From NCBI GenBank assembly GCA_911728455.2, contig OU452233.1, positions 12,272,167 to 12,336,166 of the forward strand: a stretch of 64,000 nucleotides of DNA, read 5' to 3'. Each line of letters starts with the position of its first letter. The first letter of the stretch is position 1. The position numbers and the translations under genes are program-made. The notes under the pieces were generated by a model that was not told the origin of the DNA, did no database searches, and saw only the letters and a program-made list of their open reading frames with translations. Source of the stretch: Marthasterias glacialis. Taxonomy: Eukaryota; Echinodermata; Asteroidea; Forcipulatida; Asteriidae. Shown piece by piece: positions 54,763 through 63,934 of this stretch.

Positions 54763-56347
54763 GTAAAGCAAATCAATGAAGACTTGCAAATCAGAAGTAA
54801 AAAGGAAAGAAAATACTTCTATGTTGATTCACACCCTCTGCCCTTATCAAGCAAATATCTGAATAATTATAGCAAATCGGTTATAGGAAACCATAGGTTG
54901 GTTGGGCGGGGCACTTATGTCAATACTTATTTAATTGGTTTTGTAATAAGTAAACCCCCCCCCTTAAAGATTTGATCGTATTTTGAACTAAATGTATGTA
55001 ATATCTTAGCGTCGAGATCCTTTTGGGGGCTGCCTGTATTTTATTTCTGGTATAAAGTTGATACATAATAATAATGCCGACAACAATGGAGATCAGTTAG
55101 TCTCTCTTGGTTTGCATGATCCAAGGTGGTTCACATACGATGGGACGACTTGAAGGCAAGTCTAACCCGGTCGCCGGGTCACGGGTTTTATGGCGGGGAA
55201 TTAAAAGGCGGGAAAGGCGCGTGACCGGTGGGGGTGCACCGGACAAGGCTATTGGGGGGGAAAAGCATGTTCAGCCCTATTGAGGTCTCGTAGTAATGAT
55301 TATTATATTGTTATGACCTTTCTACTGGAGGCGTTTGTTGTTAAGGCATATTTTGAATCCGGACAATTGTTCAAGTGGGCAAGCAATTCGGGCTCGGATA
55401 TAGGTGTTTATGTAAGCCAGTAGAATTTAGCCGCGGAGCAGGGTAATAAGCGTGCGGCGATACAATCACAGCCAAGGCGGGAGGAGCGTTTTGTAAATCA
55501 TGTCTGCGGGAATTTTTCAAGTGTGGGGAGTGCCATAGACGTGATATCAGAAAGGAGGATGAGAAAAGTCTAATGAGAAAGATTAATTATTGGGCACAGA
55601 GCAAGGCCAGATTATTGGAGAGGCTGGATAAGGTGACAGTGCAATTTGAATCAGAAGGGTGAAAGGTTGCAAAAATGTTTAATGCAGGCTGGGACGAGAG
55701 CATGTTGCCAGGCAATGGCAAGGATCGGGCTTGTATTGAGTGATAATGGAGCACAGGCTGGGCTCAAGTAGTTCAGTTGAAATATGAAGGGGTGCCTTGG
55801 TAGGTTGAGAATAGTCACAAACACGGAAAACCAAGTCCAAGTTTAAGAGGAGGAGCTTTACAATTTTCCTGTTTCTTTTCTTTTAATGTTTGCGATATAC
55901 AAAAAAAAAAAAAAAAAAAAAAGCAAAACAAACAAAACGAAACAACACCAACAACAACAAAACAAAAACTATAACAGCAAGACCGGGGGTGGGGTAGAAA
56001 TGGGAAGAGACGGGTACCACCCTAAAATGGGGTACCCGACACGCAACCGAAACAAAGGTTTGGGGCCTCGCATGTAATAATAATAATAATAATGGGAATG
56101 ATATTGATAATAAATAAGATTTTATAATGCGCCATGTCTGGCACAAAGTGGTGTTCCTGGCGCAGAGACAAGTTCCTCCTTTTAAACGCGATTAAGACAC
56201 GAATACACGAAATGTTGAAGGAGGTCAGATCACTGAAGGAGACGAGTTTAGCCCGTTTGAATTGGAAGTTAATAGGGGCAGGCAGAGCAGGGGTCCCAGA
56301 AAAGAAGCCTGATAAAGTGGAGGAGGTTTAAATGTAGGTAATGCGGC

Positions 56348-56397
<50 letters not shown>

Positions 56398-56933
56398 AGG
56401 AATGAGAAAGGGCCCAATGGGCCGAGGTAAAAATATGATGGTTTATGGTAGCTAAAGGAAAGGGGCCGGTTCACAATTGACCGAAGCAGAAGAGGGAAAG
56501 GCCCATGGCTAGTGTTACCTAAAGCAGATGCTGAATTGAGAGGTGGAAAGGGAATGGCCGTAGGGTGAAGGAAACAAAAAAAAACAAAAAAAAACAAAAA
56601 AGGAGAAAAATGGAAAAAAGGAGAGAGGGAGAGAGAGACAGGAAAATTTATGGGAGGCCGGAAATGGTTTTAACAGAGGTACCTATGGTTAGCATGGAGA
56701 GGTGAGGAGGCACAAAGCAGCCAAATTTTATGGGATTAAGAGACCCTAATGGGCAGCATATAGAGGAGTGGTGGTTGGTTATACAACACAATGGCCGCAC
56801 GGGAATAACAAAGGAATGATTGAGGAAATGAGTTTGGCATTTGTCCGGTTAAAGAATTGAAAATATTCGCATCCTTTCTTCTGCAAGCTGGTGTAATGCT
56901 TTAGCACGGACTTTGTGTTTTGTTCAAATGCAG
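54763..56933 (+). other. Large putative intron in Ngaro gag
   Basis: This stretch lies between donor GTAAAG and acceptor AAATGCAG. It holds A runs at 55901-55922 and 56349-56395, a TAATAA run near 56078, and purine-rich sequence. The minus frames over it are pyrimidine-biased artefacts. Pieces of it, such as 56134-56331, stay open but show no domain. Confidence 0.5.
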
Positions 56934-57437
56934 GCTAAGTCCGCCCTTGAAGTACACAAGCCTTTGCGTCTTGAGTTGCTGAAGGCATGCACGGAAACGG
57001 GCTACGATCGCAACGTGGCTTATGTAATGTCTCTCCTGCGAAAATACGTGGAGGAATTCACGCCCCTTACACCGGAGGATTTGAAAGAAAAACAGTTGTA
57101 TGTCAACCTACTGAGCGAGTGCACGAAGCATGTAGATGCAAAATTGGAGGGCATAGCAATGTACATCTATAAGTCCGTGACGGGGGAAGACTCCGACAAG
57201 CGTCTCCGCTTCGCAAGGAAGCATTTGGGGTTGGGTTCGCCACCTGTGGAGGCTCAAGCTAAGGGCCGCGAGTCTGCACAGTGGTTTAGAGGCAGGCCTC
57301 CATTTCGTTCCAGTAGGCGGGGTTTTAGACAGTATCGCACATTTGGGTCCAGAGGGGCCCCCGCTTTTGGTACCTCTACGTGCTACCGATGCCAGAAAAG
57401 GGGCCATTTTGCGCGGGAGTGCAAGGAGATTATTTAG
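56934..57437 (+). CDS. Ngaro gag exon 3 with CCHC zinc knuckle
   Basis: The exon follows acceptor AAATGCAG and reads AKSALEVHKPLRLELLKACT and onward to a stop at 57437. It has a helical central region and an Arg-rich stretch (GRPPFRSSRRGFRQYRTFGS). At the end is CYRCQKRGHFAREC, a CX2CX4HX4C nucleic-acid-binding knuckle as in retroelement Gag proteins. Phase 0 start fits exon 2. Expected role: binding and packaging the element RNA. Confidence 0.85.
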   Translation, partial: AKSALEVHKPLRLELLKACTETGYDRNVAYVMSLLRKYVEEFTPLTPEDLKEKQLYVNLLSECTKHVDAKLEGIAMYIYKSVTGEDSDKRLRFARKHLGLGSPPVEAQAKGRESAQWFRGRPPFRSSRRGFRQYRTFGSRGAPAFGTSTCYRCQKRGHFARECKEII

Positions 57438-58135
57438 GGTTATACCGCAAATTGGAGGTATTTGAGGAAGCTTTTAGGCGGGGTTTTTCTAGAAGGAGGT
57501 AACGCGCCAGGCAAAAATTCAGGGTCGCTGGGTCTTATCCTGTCATAAGTAGCAGCGCTGAAGGAATCCATAAGGTTCATATTAATCTGGCTGAATTATC
57601 AAAGGCCTAATGGTGGCCGGCTTGGAAAGGAGTTTGGTATCGGGAATGGTTGTATTCGGGGCTAGCGCTGAACAGAATGATACAATTTTAATATTCAAAT
57701 TAATTTAGGGGGAAAGGGATAAACGAATGAATGGATGATTTGAGAAATGGTTATTAATACTGATAAAATAATAATTATAAAATAATAACAATAATATAAT
57801 AATATTACTGCTGCTACTACTACTACTATTAATAATAATAATGGTGCGGTTATTAATAACTACAGGAAACAGATATGGGATAGAGACATGGCAAGCTGTA
57901 TGGTAACAGCAGGGATATACAATAAAGTAAAGCTAATCAAGAAGCAGACAAAATTTGACAGGCAGATTTGTGAGTCTTTTCTGTTGCAATGGTTTTGTGC
58001 GTGTGCCGTGCCAGGGGGGAATGGTTTGCATTTAAATCATTCGCACAGTGGCATGGATTTATATTAATAGGGTGCACTACTCAGGGAAAAGTTCTGAAAT
58101 ACATCCGTTTGGTTTGCTTCTTGTTTTCCATTCAG
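57438..58135 (+). other. Spacer between Ngaro gag and pol
   Basis: AT-rich sequence with an AATAAT/CTACTACTACT simple stretch near 57760-57845. An acceptor-like TTTTCCATTCAG at its end suggests that pol is reached by splicing. Confidence 0.55.
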
Positions 58136-59067
58136 GAATATTTCCGGTATCTACAGATATTGAAGAGTCACTCTTGGGAGAGTGCAGCGCGGGAAAATTT
58201 TGATCCAAGGGCGGCTTCTATGAGCAAGCGGGAACGGGGCGCAGTTTCATGGGTCGACATAGCTGGGAACCCCGCCAGTCCCCCGAGCGGAAGTGCCCCG
58301 AGCCCAGCTGACGTCTTGGCCGGGGTTTCTTTGCCAAAGTTTGATATGCTTCGTTTTCGTGATCCACACAGTTTTGTTGCTGGGGGTTTGCACGAGAATT
58401 CAGAATTTTGGGAAAGCGTTTTACAGGAATGCTCCGGGGATGGTCGCATGGTTAGGAACTGGTTGCGTAAGGGAGTGGACCTATACGATTTCTTCCAGCC
58501 CTTTAGCGGCTCATACCGTGGAAGGGATTTTGATTCTCGAGCTCCTACTCCCATGTATTTTGTAAACGCTCCAGTGTGCAAGGAATTTGTCCCCTTTATT
58601 AATGAGACCATAATAAAGCGTATTAGGGAGGGTTCAGTAGAGTTTTTTGGGTCCGGCGCATGAGGTCGCTCCTCCAAGATGTGTTAACGCCCTAACCGTG
58701 GAGCCAAGTAAGCCGAGGCTGGTTTTATCGATGAAGGGCCCAAACCTTTGGTGTAAGGACACTCCGTTCAACTTGACCCCTCTTGGTGAAATTGTCCGGT
58801 CAATCAACAAAGGAGGTTTTTTCTCCGGGACGGACGACGCTCAAGGATATAAGCAAGTTCTACTGACACAACGGTCAAGAACATTCTGTGGTTTTGAATG
58901 GGCGGGGTTTTACTTCGTAGACACCACACTTCCCTTTGGTTTTAAAAATAGTGCCTATATATATTCATCCATTGGATTCTGTCTTTCAACGTGGCTTAAA
59001 AACAGGGGGGTGCACACGGAGGTTTGGATAGACGACCGCTTTATAGGGGAGGCGGGGAAAAGTGGAA
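58136..59067 (+). pseudogene. Ngaro reverse transcriptase, first part (one frameshift)
   Basis: The frame opens at acceptor TTCAG (58135), with a candidate start at 58220 (MSKRERGAVSW). The N-terminal part gives LAGVSLPKFDMLRFRDP and FVPFINETIIKRIREGSVEF. At a run of six T (58643-58648) the frame moves by one base, and the family sequence resumes with HEVAPPRCVNALTVEPSKPR. Then follow GTDDAQGYKQVLL (first catalytic aspartate, about 58830), TTLPFGFKNSAY (about 58930) and WIDDRF (about 59024), the YxDD-type box with both aspartates. All RT catalytic residues are present. It is called a pseudogene only for the frameshift, which could be a sequencing error. Confidence 0.85.
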
Positions 59068-59114
59068 GTATGTTTGCATAATTTCCCCTTACTCACCTTT
59101 GTATTCGTTTGCAG
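59068..59114 (+). other. Candidate short intron in Ngaro RT
   Basis: GTATGT at 59068 and TTCGTTTGCAG ending at 59114 look like splice sites around an in-frame stop at 59079-59081. The 47-base length does not keep the frame. A donor at 59072 with an acceptor at 59122 or 59125 would. The exact splicing is unresolved. Confidence 0.45.
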
Positions 59115-61005
59115 AATCCTAGCAGTGGTTCCGGGGAGTCGGCGTTCATGAGGGCTTCGAGAGCTTTATACGCAGTTTGTCACATGCAATCCCACCTTGG
59201 GTACTTTGTTAATCTGAAGAAGAGTCAGCTTAAGCCAGTTTCTAGTATGGTGCATCTCGGTTTGGGAATATGTTCAAAGACATTATCGTTCTGGATACCG
59301 GATAAAAAAAAAATCGTCTTTTGCGAGTGTCAGGGAAGGCATTTTGGCCAGGGATGCTGTCCTTCTTAAGACTTTGCAGCGTTTCGTTGGAAAATGTCAG
59401 AGTTTCGCACTGGTTTTCCCCGCCGCCTCTCTTTTTACTCGGGAGTGCTGTCAACTTATGTCTAACCTTGATGAGGATTCAGCGCCAGTCACTTTGCCTC
59501 TGGCGGTAAGAGATGAGGTACTCTTTTGGAGGTTCGTCGATTCAGTCTCGGAACCAAGACCATGGAGGCTAGAGCGCCATTTGAGATTGAAGCTATGTTC
59601 AGATGCATCTGGCTTCCGGTGGGGAGGAGTATTGAGTCTTGCAGAGGGCAATGTCAGCTTTGGGGATTACTGGTCGCCAGAAGTTCACAGGACAACTGAC
59701 ATCTGCTACAAGGAAGCGTTGGCGCTGTATTTTGTGCTTCTTTCTGTCATCGATGTCCTTTGGGATCGCAGGGTGGACGTGCAGGTCGACTCCCAGGCTC
59801 TATACCAAGCTTGGAGCCATTTGACGGCGAGGTCTCCTGCTCTTGTCGGTATTCTGAAGCTGATTTTTGCCTTGACACTGGAAGCGAATTTTGATTTAAA
59901 GCTGGAATGGGTTCGCTCTGAGGATAATTTAGCTGATGGTCCCTCCAGGGAGTTATCGCGGGCTGACTCCCGGCTCACGTCATCCTTGTGGGTATTTCTG
60001 CAGGAAGAACTAGGAGGCAATTCAGGTTTCACATTCGACCTCATGGCGCTTCCTTCAAATGTGCCAAAAGGCAGAGACGGGTGCAGTCTTAAGTTTTTCT
60101 CGAGGTATCCGGCTCACGGCAGCTCGGGAGTTAACGTATTTGCCCAGCCTTGTCCAAGGGGGGAGGAATTGTACGTTTTTCCACCCTTCGTCCTCCTTCC
60201 AGCTTTGATAAAACTTCTTTGTGAGTGGGGAGACTTAGTTGTGACATTGGTGGTTCCCAAGCACAAGCACCCAAGGAGTTGGTGGCCATATTTGAAGTCT
60301 TTTGTCAGAAGGTCGCTGCGATTGTCAGAGGTCGGTCAGGTTGGGGTATTAGAGACCCCTTCTAAGAAGGGTTATAAGCGTAACGAAGTAGGTCTCCCTT
60401 TTGAGATGTGGGCCCTTAAGTGTCATTTCCCGAGAAACGATGCCATGCCAGCGGAGCCACGTATGCCGGAGCATATCCTGGTGTTTTTAGTATCTGATTC
60501 GATGTTCAGAGGGATGGTTACCTTTGCTTGGCCGTCAGCTTTGGATGTTAAGTTTGAGGTGCGTGGGGGGGCCAAGATGGGGGTGCTTTGTAAGGTTTTG
60601 GCGTCACTCTGTCGAACTCGGGCACCAGCTGTAGCAATTCTGCACGGGGGCATCAACGATTTCAGTAGAGGGGAAGATCGTTTTGAAAGGTCGGAGGATA
60701 TGTTGAGGGTCTTTGGGATTTCATCCAGGAGGTTGCGAGCTCAGTTTCCAGCGGTTCGATTCGTTCTGTCAGGGTTGTGTCAGACGCGGGACCACGCCAC
60801 GAATCGGGTAGTGTCATTAGCCAATGTGACATTTCGGCGGCTGTGCATGGAAAGCGGCTGGCAGTTCCTCTCCAATGACTATATTTCCCAGGAGCATCTC
60901 GTGGATCAAGTTCATCTGTCCACATGGGGAAGCCTGAAATTGCACCAACGACTTCAGTTGTTCTTGCGGTCTATTTTGGGGCTACGAACCGGAATGGATA
61001 TAGGG
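59115..61005 (+). pseudogene. Ngaro RT end, RNase H and SGNH hydrolase (one frameshift)
   Basis: 59115-59303 gives the RT thumb region (LGYFVNLKKSQLKPV, LGLGI). A run of ten A (59304-59313) shifts the frame by one. Next comes a long open frame to 61011. RNase H: CSDASGFRWGG (about 59600), YKEALALYF, VQVDSQALYQAW and NLADGPSRE, so the D-E-D-D residues are all there. After it a domain typical of DIRS/Ngaro polyproteins follows (FDLMALPSNV, FFSRYPAHGSSGVNVFAQP, WWPYL). Then an SGNH hydrolase: VSDSM (about 60491), GGIND (about 60647) and DQVHL (about 60904) as the serine, Gly-Asn-Asp and Asp-x-x-His blocks. The hydrolase's substrate in these elements is not known to me. Confidence 0.88.
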
Positions 61006-61084
61006 GTATAAAAGTAAAGAGTGTTTAGATCAATTCCTTTCAAACGTGTGGTGGCTTTATATTTCGTTCTTTATCTATCCATAG
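61006..61084 (+). other. Putative 79-bp intron joining pol to recombinase
   Basis: GTATAA follows the GGG codon ending at 61005, and TTTATCTATCCATAG ends at 61084. Both sides are phase 0, so splicing removes the stop at 61009-61011 and fuses the hydrolase frame to the recombinase frame. The donor is only moderate. Without splicing the recombinase would need its own start. Confidence 0.55.
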
Positions 61085-62332
61085 CTTGTTGGCGTGGCCG
61101 CAAGGCTGAAGGAACTGGATGAAAGATTGGATGGGTTAGCTTACAACAAGCAGAAAACCAGTCTAGCCAACAGCTTTGAGGAGTTTTTGAAGTCCAACCG
61201 CGGCCAACGCTACTTCGTGGAGGGGTTGGACCTTTCAACGGCCACGCCAGATGATGTGGTGAAGTTCCTTATTGACCGAGATGCGAAGGGGAGAACGCAG
61301 GTCCATGGTATTGGATGTGTTAATCTGGGGAAGAATGGTCTTTGGGCGTGCGGCTGTGCAAGAAGGTTAGCTGCTGGAACAGTGGACTCGTATGTGGGCA
61401 AGCTAAGAGCGAGCTTTAATTGTATTGGACGGACACAGCCATGGGGAAAGGAAAGTCATGGAAATCCGTGCATGTCACACCGTTTGCGAAAGTATTTAAG
61501 AGCGATTAGATTGGAGCAGGCGGAAGCACATGTTACTCCTAGACAAGCAGTGCCAATATTTTCTGATAAAATAAAGTGGTTGTCCAATGAAATTAGGCGA
61601 CGGATATCTGCTTACACTGTGAAGTCCAGAGAATCATTCATTAAGCGTTTCATTCTTCAGAGAGATTTGGCTTTCTTTCTTTGTCTTTGGTGGGCCGGGG
61701 ATCGTGCTGCTGACCTTGGTCGAACTAAAACCTGTGAAGTAACTCGTATAGAGGGCGGAGATTTGTTGTTCAATCACACCATAGGCAAGACTGTAAGGGA
61801 AGGGGAGTCCTCTTTAATAATCATCCCTAAGTTGGACGCTGATCAAATGGATCCGGCGGGCGAGGTTGATAGGATGGTGTGTTTGGCTAGTGAGGAGGGA
61901 CACGATCTCACCGACGGATATCTTTTTCGTCCAATGGTTTCGGATGGGCGGTCGTTGGCAAATAGGCCCTTCACCGGAAACGCTCCTTGCAATCGTATGA
62001 AAATGTATTTTGCTGACTCGCCGGACCTCAGCGACAGAGAACTCAGGCCGCATGGGAGCCGGGCAGGAGTGGCTGCTACCTTGAAAGTCCTTGGGGCGAC
62101 GGATCAGCAGGTGATGGATCACTGCCGTTGGGCGACGCATCGCACTTTTAAACATTACACACAGTTGGAGAGGGTGGAGAGGCGCCAGGGCACGGTGCGG
62201 ATGCTGAAGGGAGCGGTGGGGGTCAATGGAAGAGAACAAGTGGCAGCAGCGGATCTGGCTGGAGCTTTCTACCGATCTCTTAATTCGGGTTTCAGGGCAG
62301 AGAGAGCCTTTTCAGCGGGAGGCTACCGTTGA
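61085..62332 (+). CDS. Ngaro tyrosine recombinase
   Basis: The enzyme should recombine the circular DNA copy into new sites. The frame is open for 416 codons from 61085, with no ATG at its beginning, which supports translation from a spliced message. The N-terminal part has CGCARRLAAGTVDSYVGKLR, a Cys-rich segment typical of Ngaro recombinases. The catalytic part has WAGDRAADLGR (first arginine, about 61693) and LRPHGSRAGVAATL (His-x-x-Arg, about 62047). It ends with DHCRWATHRTFKHYTQ, carrying the Trp/His and the nucleophile tyrosine near 62150. All expected catalytic positions are visible. The stop is at 62330-62332. This element is the only intact-looking recombinase in the window. Confidence 0.9.
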   Translation, partial: LVGVAARLKELDERLDGLAYNKQKTSLANSFEEFLKSNRGQRYFVEGLDLSTATPDDVVKFLIDRDAKGRTQVHGIGCVNLGKNGLWACGCARRLAAGTVDSYVGKLRASFNCIGRTQPWGKESHGNPCMSHRLRKYLRAIRLEQAEAHVTPRQAVPIFSDKIKWLSNEIRRRISAYTVKSRESFIKRFILQRDLAFFLCLWWAGDRAADLGRTKTCEVTRIEGGDLLFNHTIGKTVREGESSLIIIPKLDADQMDPAGEVDRMVCLASEEGHDLTDGYLFRPMVSDGRSLANRPFTGNAPCNRMKMYFADSPDLSDRELRPHGSRAGVAATLKVLGATDQQVMDHCRWATHRTFKHYTQLERVERRQGTVRMLKGAVGVNGREQVAAADLAGAFYRSLNSGFRAERAFSAGGYR

Positions 62333-62454
62333 GATGTTTCAAGGGTGGCATAGGCTTAAAGAAAATAAGGGGTGGGTAAGATATGGGAGGTTGGGGGGGG
62401 GGGTACTCGGGGATTCTCGCACGATTTGATGTGGGTTTGGGAATTTTGGAGAGA

Positions 62455-62527
62455 AATCGTCTCACACCCATATCTAAGACAAATAGAAGCTGGAGCCCGA
62501 GAACAACACAGCGATGCAAATAGAATA
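62455..62527 (+). repeat. Ngaro internal repeat B1
   Basis: The 73 bp from AATCGTCTCACACCC to GCAAATAGAATA is identical to B2 at 62739-62811 and directly abuts A2. Confidence 0.95.
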
Positions 62528-62587
62528 CTATTTGCACTGCTGTGGACGTTGAGGGCGACAATCAATTTTCATCATTCGCGATTCTGC
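62528..62587 (+). repeat. Ngaro internal repeat A2
   Basis: The 60 bp is identical to A1. B1-A2 reproduces the joined ends of a circular form. Confidence 0.95.
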
Positions 62588-62738
62588 CGGATCGTGTTCG
62601 TGTGGAACGATGAAGGGGCAAGTGCATTTGTTTAGGCCTACAGGTTTTGTAAGCGAAAAGCTATTTCTGTTTTCCCCACCCGCCCTCCCGTTTGCAGCAA
62701 TAGGAAGGTTTTAACAGTCGGCTCTGGTTTCTACGCTC

Positions 62739-62811
62739 AATCGTCTCACACCCATATCTAAGACAAATAGAAGCTGGAGCCCGAGAACAACACAGCGATG
62801 CAAATAGAATA
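62739..62811 (+). repeat. Ngaro terminal repeat B2
   Basis: The 3' terminal 73 bp, identical to B1. DIRS recombinase sequence resumes at 62812. Confidence 0.95.
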
Positions 62812-63285
62812 CGATAAACATTAATGGTTCTGAATAAAAGTCCGTCGCTGAAACGTTGTTGCAGAAAATCTAAAAAATTTGCTACAGTAGTTTGAATGGG
62901 ATCAAAGTTTCTCTGTAAACACCAGCTAGCCCATTTTCTCCATGCCGAGTTATATTGTTTGTTAGACTGTTGTCTCCAAGAACAGAGGATCGTGTTTGAC
63001 ACTGTCTGCGAAAGTCCCTCTGAAGCAAGTGTTGCCCTAATAACTTCCATGCGGCCAACTGGAGAGTGTCGATCAGTGGATGAATTTGTGATCGATCGTG
63101 GGGAAGTTGTAGAAGGTCTATCCTTCTCGGGAGGAGGCGTGGGATTTGTATCGCTAGTTCCAGCAATCTGGGATACCAGGACTGTGTTTTCCATACTGGG
63201 GCAATTAGTATTACCGTAGAATCCTCCTTGCTGATTTTCTGAAGACACTTTGGTAAAAGTATAAATGGGGGAAAAACTTAATTCA
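62812..63285 (-). pseudogene. DIRS-like recombinase N-terminal part and overlapping pol end
   Basis: On the minus strand the recombinase frame has SNTILCSWRQQSNKQYNSAW, KWASWCLQRNFDP and a VANFLDFLQQRFSDG stretch, and ends RTINVYR at 62812. There the Ngaro insert begins. A second frame over 63285-62882 gives APVWKTQSWYPRLLELAI and LIDTLQLAAWKLLG, the C-terminal end of DIRS pol. Such overlap of pol and recombinase frames is normal for DIRS elements. Upstream the element stops at the palindrome array near 63283, so gag and RT are missing. Confidence 0.88.
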
Positions 63286-63934
63286 TTTAGAGATATCTCT
63301 AAATGATTTAGAGATATCTCTAAATGATTTAGAGATATCTCTAAATCGGTAGCAGTTTTGTGCACACTCAAGGTATATAATGTTGCCAATTTGTTAGTCA
63401 TGATGATTACACACATCGATGTTGCCAGCAACATTTTAACAACACCTTAATGCTGTTGCAAATCAAAACACGATTTAGAGATATCTCTAAATCATTTGGA
63501 GATATCTCTAAATCATTTAGAGATATTAGAGATATCTTTAAATACACCAAAGACATCGTTAATAGCATTAAATTGTTTTAAACACCTTGCTAATGGTAAT
63601 AATTGTTACTTCGGCCTGCCATACTTGAGTGTGGACAAAACCGCTACCGACTTAGAGATATCTCTAAATGATTTAGAGATATCTTTAATTCATTTAGATA
63701 TATCTCTAAATCATTTAGAGATATCTCTAATTCATTTAGAGATATCTTTAAATCGTTGCCAAAAATGCTTTTACGTGTAGTACTTATTTAGAAACAAAAT
63801 TCGTCTCTTCGACGAATGGGATAAATGTGAAATAAATTAGAGATATCTCTAAATAATTCAAGATATCTCTAAATATTTAAAGATATCTTTAAATATTTAG
63901 AGATATCTCTAAATAATTAGAGATATCTCTAAAT
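63283..63934. repeat. Array of ATTTAGAGATATCTCTAAAT palindromes
   Basis: The 20-bp perfect palindrome, or one- to two-base variants, occurs about 15 times in four clusters: 63283-63346, 63473-63542, 63651-63755 and 63836-63934. Spacing inside clusters is 21-23 bp. The stretches between clusters are themselves related. 63345-63375 (CGGTAGCAGTTTTGTGCACA) is an inverted copy of 63625-63650. GTAATAATTGTTACTTCGGC near 63595 recurs as a direct copy near 63970. The array continues to or past the window edge. Confidence 0.9.

Larger units (their letters stand above)
53231..62811 (+). mobile_element. Complete Ngaro-like tyrosine-recombinase retrotransposon
   Basis: The 9,581-bp element carries split direct repeats: A1 53231-53290, B1 62455-62527, A2 62528-62587 and B2 62739-62811. 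A1 equals A2 and B1 equals B2 with no differences seen. Order is A1, gag exons, RT, RNase H, SGNH hydrolase, tyrosine recombinase, B1-A2, spacer, B2, as known for Ngaro elements. Insertion into the DIRS recombinase gene produced no target-site duplication, which is expected for recombinase-mediated integration. The identical repeats imply recent insertion. Two homopolymer frameshifts interrupt the RT/RNase H frame. Introns seem to be present in both Gag and Pol. Confidence 0.93.

Noticed and set aside
56328-56597. Phenylalanine-rich minus-strand protein
   Set aside because: Produced by the A run at 56349-56395 read in reverse.
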